Source: Oscillospiraceae bacterium
Lineage (GTDB): Bacteria; Bacillota; Clostridia; Oscillospirales; Oscillospiraceae
Assembly (NCBI GenBank): GCA_020025425.1
Contig: JAHHSD010000012.1
Location: forward strand, 1 to 44,023
Direction: 5' to 3'
Length of the DNA: 44,023 nt
Position numbers and translations under genes: made by a program. This document shows, piece after piece, positions 33,542 to 41,791 of the stretch; position 1 is the stretch's first letter, and every line of letters starts with the position of its first letter. Below the pieces are notes generated by a model. It ran no database searches and was not told the DNA's origin. It saw only the letters and a list, made by a program, of their open reading frames with translations.

Positions 33542-34792
33542 ATGACAACAAAAAAGAAATGGATATCCAGGCTCCTGGTCCTTGTCATGGTCCTGTCCCT
33601 GGGGCTGGCGCTGCCCGGACAGCTGGCCGCACCGGTTTCCGCCAAGGTGACGCAGCAGCAGATCGACGCGCTGAAGCAGGACGCGAATCAGCTTCAGCAG
33701 CAAAAAAATGATCTGAAAAAGCAGATGGCCGCCATTGCGGCGGACAAAAACCAGGCATTGGAGCAGAAAAATCTGCTGGAACAGCAGATCGGCGTGCTCC
33801 AGGCGCAGATCAACAATACCACCGTCCAGATCGCCCAGTACGACCAGCTCATCGCCCAGCGGACCGAGGATCTGGCACAGGCGGAGGCGGATGAGGAGAA
33901 GCAGTACGAGCTCTTTTGCGAGCGGGTGCGCTATATGGAGGAGGAGGGAGAGATCTCCTACTGGTCCATTCTCTTCAACTCCAAGAGCTTTAGCGATCTT
34001 CTGGACCGCTTTATGATGGTGGAGGAGATCATGGAGTATGACAATGCGGTCATGGACCAGCTCATTGCCACGCGGGAGAAGATCGAGGCGGACAAGGCCC
34101 AGCTGGAGCAGGACCGCCAGGAGCGGCAGAAGGTCAAGGACGAACAGATGGCCGCCAAAACAGAGCTGAAAAACCAGAGCAGCCAGGTGGACGCCCTGAT
34201 CCAGGAGATCAAGGGCCGCCAGGACCTGCTGGAGAAGGCGGAGCGGGAGCTGCGTGCTGCCGCCGACGCCATGAACGCTGAGATTGCGCGGAAGGAGAAG
34301 GAACTGGCCGCGCAGATGGCGCAGAACGGCACCCATATCGTCAGCGAGGCCGGTTTTATCTGGCCGCTGGATAAGAGCAAGAATGTGTTGTCCTCGCTCT
34401 ATGGAGCCCGGAAACACCCCATCACCGGAAGGCCCAACAACCACACGGGTATCGACATCCTGGCCCCCGGCGGGACCCCCATCCTGGCCGCCAAGAGCGG
34501 TGTGGTCATCACCTCGGCCTACCACCGCTCTTACGGCAACTACGTGGTCGTTGCCCACAGCAACGGCCAGACCACCCTGTATGCCCACATGAGCAGACGC
34601 GGGTGCAAGGAAGGGGATACGGTCAAGCAGGGCCAGACCATCGGCTATGTGGGCACCACCGGCTCCTCCAACGGCAACCACCTCCACTACGAGGTCCGGG
34701 TCAACGGCAAGCGGACCGACCCCTTGAACTACTACAAGGGCTCCACCCTCTATGTGACCCACAACTGGAAACCGGTTCCCCTGAAATTCTGA
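33542..34792 (+). CDS. EnvC-like coiled-coil protein with M23 (LytM) peptidase domain
   Basis: Exported peptidoglycan hydrolase or hydrolase activator of 416 residues. A signal peptide (about 1-34, ending PVSA) comes first, then a long coiled coil (about 36-265, Gln/Glu/Lys-rich heptads) with a YMEEEGEISYWSILFNSKSFSDLLDR break, the typical PcsB/EnvC segment that binds FtsX. The C-terminal ~125 residues are an M23 domain with all four zinc and catalytic positions: NHTGID (His, Asp) and GNHLHYE (HxH). Intact residues suggest real endopeptidase activity, unlike E. coli EnvC, which is degenerate. Its position after ftsEX supports control by that complex in cell division. Confidence 0.92.
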   Translation: MTTKKKWISRLLVLVMVLSLGLALPGQLAAPVSAKVTQQQIDALKQDANQLQQQKNDLKKQMAAIAADKNQALEQKNLLEQQIGVLQAQINNTTVQIAQYDQLIAQRTEDLAQAEADEEKQYELFCERVRYMEEEGEISYWSILFNSKSFSDLLDRFMMVEEIMEYDNAVMDQLIATREKIEADKAQLEQDRQERQKVKDEQMAAKTELKNQSSQVDALIQEIKGRQDLLEKAERELRAAADAMNAEIARKEKELAAQMAQNGTHIVSEAGFIWPLDKSKNVLSSLYGARKHPITGRPNNHTGIDILAPGGTPILAAKSGVVITSAYHRSYGNYVVVAHSNGQTTLYAHMSRRGCKEGDTVKQGQTIGYVGTTGSSNGNHLHYEVRVNGKRTDPLNYYKGSTLYVTHNWKPVPLKF

Positions 34793-34807
34793 CAATCAGA
34801 GCACATG

Positions 34808-34836
34808 AAAATGGCGGGCTTCGGCCCGCCATTTTT
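34808..34836 (+). terminator. Terminator of the ftsEX operon
   Basis: A perfect 12-bp stem (34808-34819 with 34824-34835) has a stable TTCG loop and is followed by T residues, 16 bases after the stop. Confidence 0.94.
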
Positions 34837-34893
34837 CCTGCTTTTGGGGCATAGGAACCGGGAAAATGGCATAAGCTGTGCCGAGGTGAGGAG

Positions 34894-35583
34894 ATGCTGG
34901 GAGAGATTGTATTTGAGCGGGAGGCAGGTCTGCGCATTTATCTAGAGCGGGCGGAGCGGCTGGGACTGCCGGTGCTGCGGGCCAGCCTGTCCCCGGACGG
35001 CCTGGGGGGGACCAGACGGCTGCGCCGGGCGGGCCGGGCCCTGCGGAGATCCGGAGTGACCCGGGTGCTGGTCCCTGCCGGCTTTGCGCGCTGGGAGGTC
35101 CTGTCCAATCAGGGCCTGCGGGGGGTGGACCCCCTCCTGTTTCTCCAGAATCAGGCCGGCGGGCTGGTTCTGGCTGCGCTGGCCCGCCGGGGGCTGGAGC
35201 CCGGCAGCTGTGCCGTGGCCCTGCGGGGGGAGCGGGCGGACCGCCTGATGGAACAGACGGCCCGGGTGCTGTGCCCCAGGGTCCGGGACGTGTGTATCTG
35301 TGCGCCCCGAGGGGGAGAGGAGCTGAGCGCCGCCCTGCGCTGGGAATTCGGAGCGGCGGTCCGGCCTGATTTTTCGGGCGTGGACGCCGCCGTGCGCTTC
35401 AGTCCCAACAGCGCAGACGGGGGCGGTGCGGTGCTGGACCTGTTTCAGCCGGGGCTGGAGCTGTGCGGTGTCCGGATTTCGCTGGAGGATGGTTCGCTTC
35501 CGCCGGAATGTGAGCCCCTGCCCCTGCTGGCCGCCCTCTGGGAGACGGGGCGGGTGAGGGAGGATGCCCTAGAATTTACTTGA
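34894..35583 (+). CDS. Conserved-looking protein of unknown function before greA
   Basis: A 229-residue, Arg/Leu/Ala/Gly-rich soluble protein that I do not recognise. The alternation of hydrophobic strands and helices (VTRVLVPAGFARWEVL, SCAVALRGERADRLMEQTARVL, VRDVCICAPRGGEEL) suggests a Rossmann-like alpha/beta fold. There is no signal peptide or membrane segment. GAGGTGAGGAG precedes the ATG. The consensus greA promoter overlaps its stop codon, so the gene is separately transcribed from greA, probably from just after the terminator at 34836. Confidence 0.7.
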   Translation: MLGEIVFEREAGLRIYLERAERLGLPVLRASLSPDGLGGTRRLRRAGRALRRSGVTRVLVPAGFARWEVLSNQGLRGVDPLLFLQNQAGGLVLAALARRGLEPGSCAVALRGERADRLMEQTARVLCPRVRDVCICAPRGGEELSAALRWEFGAAVRPDFSGVDAAVRFSPNSADGGGAVLDLFQPGLELCGVRISLEDGSLPPECEPLPLLAALWETGRVREDALEFT

Positions 35584-35608
35584 CAGACCGGGATGAGGTA
35601 CCTATAAT
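35580..35608 (+). promoter_or_regulatory. Consensus SigA promoter of greA-lysS
   Basis: Perfect TTGACA (35580-35585) and TATAAT (35603-35608) are 17 bases apart. The -35 box overlaps the TGA stop of the preceding gene. The leader of about 90 bases shows no riboswitch that I recognise. Confidence 0.9.
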
Positions 35609-35706
35609 AAACCATACTGTACTTTTATACCCATTTCTGTGGTTCCATAAATACAGACCCGGGCCCTGTGCCTGCGGCTTGATTTTGAAAGGTGTGCGAG
35701 TATACA

Positions 35707-36180
35707 ATGGCAAAGGAATTTAAGCTTACCCCCGAGCGCCTGAAGGCACTTCAGGACGAACTGAACTATGCGAAAACGGTTCGCGAGAAGGAAGTGGCTG
35801 AGCTTATCAAAGAGGCCCGTTCCTTTGGCGACCTCAGCGAGAACAGCGAGTACGATGAGGCCAAGACTGAGCAGGGCAAGCTCTACTCCCGAATCGCCGA
35901 GCTGGAAAATATTCTGTCCAACTATGTGCTCATTGACGAGAGTCAGATGGACAACGATGCTGTCCGTCTGGGCTGCACCGTCACCGTGCTGGACAAGGAA
36001 TTCAACGAGGAAGAGACTTACAAGATCGTGGGCTCTCAGGAGGCCGACCCCATGAAGGGCGCCATCTCTGAGGACTCCCCCTTCGGCAAGGCCATGATGG
36101 GCAAGAAGGAGGGCGACGACGTCACCGTCAACGCTCCCTCCGGTCCTGTGGCCTACAAGGTCGTCAAGATCGTCAGATGA
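35707..36180 (+). CDS. greA: Transcription elongation factor GreA
   Basis: Rescues backtracked RNA polymerase by stimulating transcript cleavage. The 157-residue protein has the usual GreA length: an N-terminal coiled coil with the tip motif RSFGDLSENSEYDEAK, which carries the two acidic residues that act in the polymerase active site, and a C-terminal FKBP-like domain with SPFGKAMMGKKEGDDVTV. ATG 35707 gives the canonical MAKE start; the GTG at 35692 adds five residues. It is followed by lysS after 51 bases, an arrangement common in Firmicutes. Confidence 0.96.
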   Translation: MAKEFKLTPERLKALQDELNYAKTVREKEVAELIKEARSFGDLSENSEYDEAKTEQGKLYSRIAELENILSNYVLIDESQMDNDAVRLGCTVTVLDKEFNEEETYKIVGSQEADPMKGAISEDSPFGKAMMGKKEGDDVTVNAPSGPVAYKVVKIVR

Positions 36181-36231
36181 CCCCGCCCCGGTCTGTGACC
36201 GGGTAAATACGAGCAGATAGGAGTGGTCGGA

Positions 36232-38172
36232 ATGGCCGATAACAATAATCAGAATGCAGCCCCTGAGCAGAACCTGTCTCAGCTGCTGCAGATCCGCCGG
36301 GACAAGCTGAAGGAGCTGCAGCAGGCGGGCCGCGATCCCTTTGAGAATACCAAGTACGTGGTGAACAATGATTCCGCCAACATCAAGGAGAACTTCGACG
36401 CCCTGGAGGGCCAGAGCGTCTCCATCGCCGGCCGGCTGATGAGCAAGCGCGGCATGGGCAAGGTCTCCTTCTGCGATCTGCAGGACAAGTCCGGCCGCAT
36501 CCAGCTCTACGCCCGCAAGGACGAGATGGAGGAGGCGGACTATGCCGACTTCAAGAAGTACGACATCGGCGACATCGTGGGCGTCGAGGGCGTGGTGTTC
36601 CGCACCCAGCGGGGCGAGATGAGCGTGCGGGTGGTCAAGCCCACGCTGCTGTCCAAGTCCCTGCTGCCCCTGCCTGAGAAGTTCCACGGCCTGACCAATC
36701 AGGAGATGCGCTATCGTCAGCGCTACGTGGACCTGATCGTCAACCCCGAGGTGAAGCGGAACTTTGTCATCCGCTCCCAGTTTATCAAGCATGTGCGTGA
36801 TTTCCTGGACAGCCGCGGCTACATGGAGGTGGAGACCCCTGTTCTGAACAGCATCTCCGGCGGCGCTACCGCCCGCCCCTTCATCACCCATCACAACACG
36901 CTGGATATCGACATGTACATGCGCATTGCCACCGAGCTGCCCCTGAAGCGGCTCATCGTGGGCGGCATGGACCGGGTCTATGAGATCGGCCGCATCTTCC
37001 GCAACGAGGGCATGGACCCCAAGCACAACCCCGAGTTCACCAGCGTGGAGCTGTACGAGGCCTATGCCGACTTCAACGACATGATGGACCTCTTTGAGGA
37101 TCTGCTGGCCACCGCCGCTGAGAAGCTGCTGGGCACCTATAAGATCAAGTGGCAGGGCGAGGAGATCGACCTGACCCCCGGCTGGCCCCGCATGCCCATG
37201 CATGAGGCCGTCAAGAAGTATGTGGGCATCGACTTCATGGCCATCGACAGCGACGAGGAGGCCGTGGCCGCAGCCAAGGCCATCGGCGTGGAGCTGCCCG
37301 AGACTGCACCCAAGACCTGGGGCAACGCCCTGTACGAGTGCTTTGACCAGCGGGTGGAGGAGAAGCTGATCCAGCCCACCTTCATCACCATGCACCCCGT
37401 GGATGTGTCCCCCCTGGCCAAGCGCAGCCCCAAGGACCCCCGGCTCACCGAGCGCTTTGAGCTGTTCATCTGCCACAGCGAGATGGGCAACGCCTTCTCC
37501 GAGCTCAACGACCCCATTGACCAGCGCCAGCGCTTCCAGAAGCAGGTGGAGCTGCGGGACAACGGCGACGACGAGGCCGGCATGATGGACGAGGACTTCA
37601 TCACCGCCCTGGAGTACGGCCTGCCCCCCACGGGCGGCCTGGGCATCGGCATCGACCGCTGCGTGATGATGCTGACCAACTCTGACTCCATCCGCGAGGT
37701 CATCCTCTTCCCCACCATGAAGCCCCTGGACGCCCCCAAGAAGGAGGCGTCCGCCGCCCCTGCCGTGGCTGCTCAGACCGCCCAGGGCGAGAAGATCGAC
37801 TTCTCCAAGGTGGAGATCGAGCCCCTGTTCCAGGAGTTCGTGGACTTCGACACCTTTGCCAAGTCCGACTTCCGGGCCGTGAAGGTCAAGGAGTGCGAGG
37901 CCGTCAAGAAGAGCAAGAAGCTGCTGAAGTTCGTCCTGGACGACGGCACCGGCACCGACCGCGTGATCCTCAGCGGCATTCACGATACCTACGAGCCCGA
38001 GGAGCTGGTGGGCAAGACCCTGATCGCCATTACCAACCTGCCTCCCCGCCCGATGATGGGAATTGATTCCTGCGGCATGATCATCTCCGCCGTCCACCAC
38101 GAGGAGGGCGTGGAGAAGCTCCGCTGCCTGATGGTGGACGATCATATCCCCGCCGGCGCAAAGCTCTACTAA
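36232..38172 (+). CDS. lysS: Class II lysyl-tRNA synthetase with C-terminal tRNA-binding domain
   Basis: Charges tRNA-Lys with lysine. The 646-residue protein is longer than the usual ~490-500. The OB-fold anticodon-binding domain (about 60-165) and class II catalytic core are normal: motif 2 GRIFRNEGMDPKHNPEFT and motif 3 GLPPTGGLGIGIDR. After an Ala/Glu-rich linker near residue 510, a further ~115 residues match the EMAPII/Arc1p-type tRNA-binding OB fold (FVDFDTFAKSDFRAVKVKE, KLLKFVLDDGTG, IAITNLPPRPMMGI), which is more usual on methionyl-tRNA synthetase. ATG 36232 follows TAGGAG. The reading frame continues without a break, so the fusion is real in this sequence. Confidence 0.95.
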   Translation: MADNNNQNAAPEQNLSQLLQIRRDKLKELQQAGRDPFENTKYVVNNDSANIKENFDALEGQSVSIAGRLMSKRGMGKVSFCDLQDKSGRIQLYARKDEMEEADYADFKKYDIGDIVGVEGVVFRTQRGEMSVRVVKPTLLSKSLLPLPEKFHGLTNQEMRYRQRYVDLIVNPEVKRNFVIRSQFIKHVRDFLDSRGYMEVETPVLNSISGGATARPFITHHNTLDIDMYMRIATELPLKRLIVGGMDRVYEIGRIFRNEGMDPKHNPEFTSVELYEAYADFNDMMDLFEDLLATAAEKLLGTYKIKWQGEEIDLTPGWPRMPMHEAVKKYVGIDFMAIDSDEEAVAAAKAIGVELPETAPKTWGNALYECFDQRVEEKLIQPTFITMHPVDVSPLAKRSPKDPRLTERFELFICHSEMGNAFSELNDPIDQRQRFQKQVELRDNGDDEAGMMDEDFITALEYGLPPTGGLGIGIDRCVMMLTNSDSIREVILFPTMKPLDAPKKEASAAPAVAAQTAQGEKIDFSKVEIEPLFQEFVDFDTFAKSDFRAVKVKECEAVKKSKKLLKFVLDDGTGTDRVILSGIHDTYEPEELVGKTLIAITNLPPRPMMGIDSCGMIISAVHHEEGVEKLRCLMVDDHIPAGAKLY

Positions 38173-38207
38173 GCGCTGATTTCCCACCTGAGCCTCTGGA
38201 CCAATTC

Positions 38208-38253
38208 AAAAGGCATACCGATAGAGGCCGGAGTGCCATCGGTATGCCTTTTT
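38208..38253 (+). terminator. Terminator of greA-lysS
   Basis: A perfect 15-bp stem (38208-38222 with 38238-38252) is followed by T residues, 36 bases after the lysS stop. Confidence 0.93.
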
Positions 38254-38299
38254 GTATGCGGAAGCAGACGGGGCGCCGGTGAAATGAGAGGACAGGAAC

Positions 38300-39055
38300 A
38301 TGGAATATATAACCAGCCGAAAAAACCCCCTGATGGTCCACATCCGCAAGCTGTGCTCCGACCGCGGGTACCGTCGCAGAAGCGGAGAGTTTCTGGGGGA
38401 CGGGAGCAAGCTGCTGGAGGAGGCCGCCAGGTGGAAGGCCCCTCTGAGGACCGTGGTGAGCACGCCCGGGACCAGGCTGCCTGCGCTGGACGACTCTGTC
38501 CGCCAGGTGGAGGTCCCGGAGGACGTGATGGAGTCCATCTCCCCCATGAAGGCCCCCCAGGGTGCGCTGTTCCTGTGCGGAATGGGGGAGACCGCGCCCC
38601 CCGATGTGCTGACCGGGAACCGGTATCTGGTGCTGGACGGGCTGCAGGACAACGGCAACGTGGGCACCATCTGGCGCACTGCCGACGCCCTGGGGGCGGA
38701 CGGTCTGCTCCTGGTCAACGGCTGCGCCGATCCCTGGAGCCACAAGACGGTCCGGGCCACCATGGGTGCCTGCTTCCGTCTGCCCGTGTATGAGGTGGGG
38801 GCGGAGGATCTGCCCGGCCTTCTGGAGCGGTCCGGCCTGCCCCTGTACGCCACCGCCCTGCGGGAGGACACTGTGGACCTGCGCCAGGCCAGCCTGGCCC
38901 GGTGCGCCGTGGCCATCGGCAGCGAGGGGAGAGGAGTGTCTCAGGCCGTGCTGGAGCTGAGCGCCCAGACCCTGAAAATCCCCATGCGGGAGCGGTGCGA
39001 GTCCCTCAATGCCGCGGCGGCAGCCGCCGTGGTGCTGTGGGAGATGGCCCGATAA
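38300..39055 (+). CDS. SpoU/TrmH-family RNA 2'-O-methyltransferase
   Basis: Methylates a ribose 2'-hydroxyl in rRNA or tRNA using S-adenosylmethionine, with the trefoil-knot (SPOUT) fold. The 251-residue protein has an N-terminal substrate-binding domain (SRKNPLMVHIRKL, FLGDGSKLLEEA) as in RlmB/TsnR-like members. The three SpoU motifs follow: LDGLQDNGNVGTIWRTADA near 112-130, AIGSEGRGVS near 205, and IPMRERCESLNAAAAAAVVLWE at the end. The exact RNA site is not predictable. AGAGGAC precedes the ATG. It is alone between terminators. Confidence 0.92.
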   Translation: MEYITSRKNPLMVHIRKLCSDRGYRRRSGEFLGDGSKLLEEAARWKAPLRTVVSTPGTRLPALDDSVRQVEVPEDVMESISPMKAPQGALFLCGMGETAPPDVLTGNRYLVLDGLQDNGNVGTIWRTADALGADGLLLVNGCADPWSHKTVRATMGACFRLPVYEVGAEDLPGLLERSGLPLYATALREDTVDLRQASLARCAVAIGSEGRGVSQAVLELSAQTLKIPMRERCESLNAAAAAAVVLWEMAR

Positions 39056-39089
39056 ACAAAAAAACCGGGCGGACCATTGGCCCGCCCGG
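39056..39089 (-). terminator. Terminator of the MFS gene
   Basis: On the minus strand a CCGGGCGG/CCGCCCGG stem is followed by seven T residues (the A run at 39057-39063 on the plus strand), 18 bases past the MFS stop. It abuts the end of the convergent methyltransferase gene and may serve it weakly. Confidence 0.88.
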
Positions 39090-39106
39090 GGAGATCAGAT
39101 CGGGGA

Positions 39107-40339
39107 TCAGTGCCTGGCGGTCCGTTTGCCCGCGCCCACCCTGCGGTAGATGGACTGGACAATGACCCCGCACAGCAGCAGGACCAGACCGAAGAAGAGG
39201 TAGGTGGGCACATAGCTGCCCGAGAACCGGTCGGCCAGGACCCCGGGGACGGGGCCGAAAAGAAGCATGCCCAGGGCGTAGGCCACCGTGAGGGAGCGCA
39301 CCGCGCTCTCATAGCCCTCATCGCCCCGCAGGTCGGCCGCCCAGGCCGCAAAGCTGACGGCCGAGATGGGCAGGCCCAGGCTGAACAGGGTGATGGCCAG
39401 GAAGGGGAGCACCGAGCCGCCCGCCGGAGCCAGACAGCACAGGGCATGTCCCGCCAGCAGGGTGCCGAAGATGTAGTAGTTGGCCCGGTAGCCGCCCAGG
39501 GCGTCGTAGATCTGGCCGCAGAGGATCTTGCCCAGGCAGATGATGAGGCCCATGTAGGACACCAGGGCGGCCACAAACATGCTGTCGTAGCCCGAGCTGG
39601 AGTAGAGCATGGTCAGGTGGGAGAAGCCCGGACCGGCCGGCGCACCCACCAGGAAGGCGGCGAACAGCGCCCCCAGCCAGAGGGTGCGGGTCATGCCCGC
39701 CGGAGCGGAGCGCGAGGCTGGGACGGGAGCCGCTTCTCCGCCCAGGTGGTAGGGGGTGAGCCCGAGGTCCTCCGGATCGCTGCGCACCAGCAGCCAGACC
39801 AGCAGCCCCAGCAGCAGGATGGACAGGCTCTCGATGAGAAAGGCGGCCCGCATCCCCCAGCGCTCAATGGCCCCGGTGATCAGGGCGGGAGCGAAGATGG
39901 TGGACACGCCGCTGCCCGCCGAGGCCAGCCCCAGAGCGAAGCTGCGCCGGTCCCGGAACCAGTGTCCGATGACCAGGGACAGGGGGACCATCCCGCCGTA
40001 GCCGTAGGCCAGACCGGACAGCGCCCCGGCCGCACAGTAGACCGGAAAGCTCCCGGCCAGGCCGAAGGTGATGCAGGACAGGCCCATCAGGGCCATTCCG
40101 GCGGTCATGACCGCCCGCAGGCCGAACCGGCCGCACAGCTGGTTGACCGTGAGCATGGCCACCAGAGCGAACAGACTGCGGGTGGTGGTGATGAGCGAGC
40201 CCTGGGCGTTGGTAAAGCCGTTCTGAGCGATGATGTAGGGCTGATAGACACTGAAGATGTTGATGCCAAGACCGATGATGGCGAACAGAGACAGTGCGCC
40301 GCCCAGGCATACCACCCAGGCATAGTGGGGACGCCGCAT
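39107..40339 (-). CDS. Major facilitator superfamily transporter, OFA/MCT-like
   Basis: A 410-residue membrane protein with about 12 hydrophobic helices in two halves. The start HYAWVVCLGGALSLFAIIGLGINIFSVY and the RFGLRAVMTAGMALMGLS and GHWFRDRRSFALGLASAGSG blocks are typical of the oxalate:formate antiporter and monocarboxylate groups of the superfamily. A carboxylate substrate is plausible but not proven. No catabolic gene is adjacent. It is transcribed towards the SpoU gene and divergent from dprA. Confidence 0.85.
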   Translation of the reverse strand: MRRPHYAWVVCLGGALSLFAIIGLGINIFSVYQPYIIAQNGFTNAQGSLITTTRSLFALVAMLTVNQLCGRFGLRAVMTAGMALMGLSCITFGLAGSFPVYCAAGALSGLAYGYGGMVPLSLVIGHWFRDRRSFALGLASAGSGVSTIFAPALITGAIERWGMRAAFLIESLSILLLGLLVWLLVRSDPEDLGLTPYHLGGEAAPVPASRSAPAGMTRTLWLGALFAAFLVGAPAGPGFSHLTMLYSSSGYDSMFVAALVSYMGLIICLGKILCGQIYDALGGYRANYYIFGTLLAGHALCCLAPAGGSVLPFLAITLFSLGLPISAVSFAAWAADLRGDEGYESAVRSLTVAYALGMLLFGPVPGVLADRFSGSYVPTYLFFGLVLLLCGVIVQSIYRRVGAGKRTARH

Positions 40340-40433
40340 AGTGATCTCCTCCCAACGTGTATCCTGATAGGACTACCTTACCTGTTCCCGGGGGATTTGT
40401 CAAAGTGAAAATGGTCGGAGAGGGGGCAAAACC

Positions 40434-41675
40434 GTGTCCAGCTTGAAATATTGGTTGTGGCTGTCCAGCCGGAAGGGGCTGGGCGGCACGGGAATGCTCC
40501 GTCTGCTGGAGCATTTCGACGCCCCGGAGCGGATCTACTACGCAGATCCGGAGGAGTACGCCCAGGTGGAGAGCCTGAGCCAGATGGCCCGGAGGGAGCT
40601 GCGGAGCAAGAATCTGGAGGGCGCGGACCGGGTACTGGAGGACTGCCAGCGGCTGGGTCTGCGGATCATGACCATCCAGGACTCCGACTACCCAGAGCGC
40701 CTGCATCAGCTCCCTGACCCGCCCTGTGTACTCTACATCCAGGGCCGTCTGCCCGTTATGGACGAGGAGGCGGCCATCGGTGTGGTGGGCACCAGAGAGC
40801 CCACGCTGTACGGCCAGCGGATGGCTGCCCGGCTGGGTGTGGAATTGGCCCGGGGCGGAGCGGTGGTGGTGTCCGGCATCGCCAGAGGACTGGACGCGGC
40901 TGCCATCCGGGGTGCCCTGCGGGCCGGAGGCAGGGTGGTCTCGGTGCTGGGCGGCGGCACCGACGTGTACTACCCCAGAGAGCACAGGGGGCTCTACCAG
41001 GATGTGGCCGCCGCAGGGGCACTGGTTACTGAGTATCCGCCCGGCACTGAGAACAAGGGCAGCCATTTCCCCATCCGAAACCGCATCATCAGTGGACTGA
41101 GCCTGGGTGTGGTGGCGGTGGAGTGTGCCCTGCACAGCGGCACCATGCTGACCATGGACCGGGCGCTGGACCAGGACAGGGACCTGTTTGCCGTCCCCGG
41201 CATGGTGGGGGAGCCCAAGAGCGAGGGCACAAACCGCCTGATCCAGCAGGGCGCCAAGCTTGTGACCTGCGGTGAGGACATTTTGGTGGAATACCGGGAC
41301 CGATTCCCGGTCAAGCTCTTTCGGGAGCATCCCATGTCCGAGCAGGTGGAGCGGCAGCGGCTGGAGGGACTGACCCGGCAGAAAGCCCAGGAGCAGGCCA
41401 AGGAGGAGCCCCCGGCGCCCGAGCCTGACCGGACAGCACAGGAGGACCCGCGGGAGCTGGTGCCCCGCCAGGAGCAGAGCAGCCGGTTTACCGATGACGA
41501 GCTGGATATCCTCCGGGCCCTGGGGGACAAGCGCCGCTCCGCCGACGAGCTGGTGGAGCTGACCCAGATCCCGGTGCGCCGGGTGACCTCGGCATTGACC
41601 ATGCTCCAGGTGCGCTCCGCCGTGGAGGAGGGGCCGGGCCGGCGGTTCGCGTCAAAGGTCCGTCTGGAGCCCTGA
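40434..41675 (+). CDS. dprA: DNA-processing protein DprA
   Basis: Loads RecA on incoming single-stranded DNA in natural transformation; widely kept in species not known to be competent. The 413-residue protein has an N-terminal helical (SAM-like) domain. The Rossmann-type core (about 100-300) has VVGTREPTLYG, VVVSGIARGLDAAA, VLGGGTDVYYP, SHFPIRNRIISGLS and the SGTMLT block. The C-terminal winged helix (DILRALGDKRRSADELVELT) follows an acidic, Pro/Gln-rich linker. The GTG start at 40434 has GGAGAGGGGG upstream. It is followed by topA after 116 bases, the common dprA-topA order in Firmicutes. Confidence 0.95.
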   Translation: MSSLKYWLWLSSRKGLGGTGMLRLLEHFDAPERIYYADPEEYAQVESLSQMARRELRSKNLEGADRVLEDCQRLGLRIMTIQDSDYPERLHQLPDPPCVLYIQGRLPVMDEEAAIGVVGTREPTLYGQRMAARLGVELARGGAVVVSGIARGLDAAAIRGALRAGGRVVSVLGGGTDVYYPREHRGLYQDVAAAGALVTEYPPGTENKGSHFPIRNRIISGLSLGVVAVECALHSGTMLTMDRALDQDRDLFAVPGMVGEPKSEGTNRLIQQGAKLVTCGEDILVEYRDRFPVKLFREHPMSEQVERQRLEGLTRQKAQEQAKEEPPAPEPDRTAQEDPRELVPRQEQSSRFTDDELDILRALGDKRRSADELVELTQIPVRRVTSALTMLQVRSAVEEGPGRRFASKVRLEP

Positions 41676-41791
41676 TATAAGCGAGTGGCGGGAGAGAGAG
41701 GACGTTCCCCGGGTCCTCTGTCTCCTGTCCCTCGAAGAACTTTTGCTTTTTACACGGTTTGACCGTTTATCACTTGACTGGAGGCCGACAA

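Noticed and set aside
35602..38187. Open frame of 861 codons on the minus strand
   Set aside because: Antisense to greA and lysS; same codon-bias artefact.
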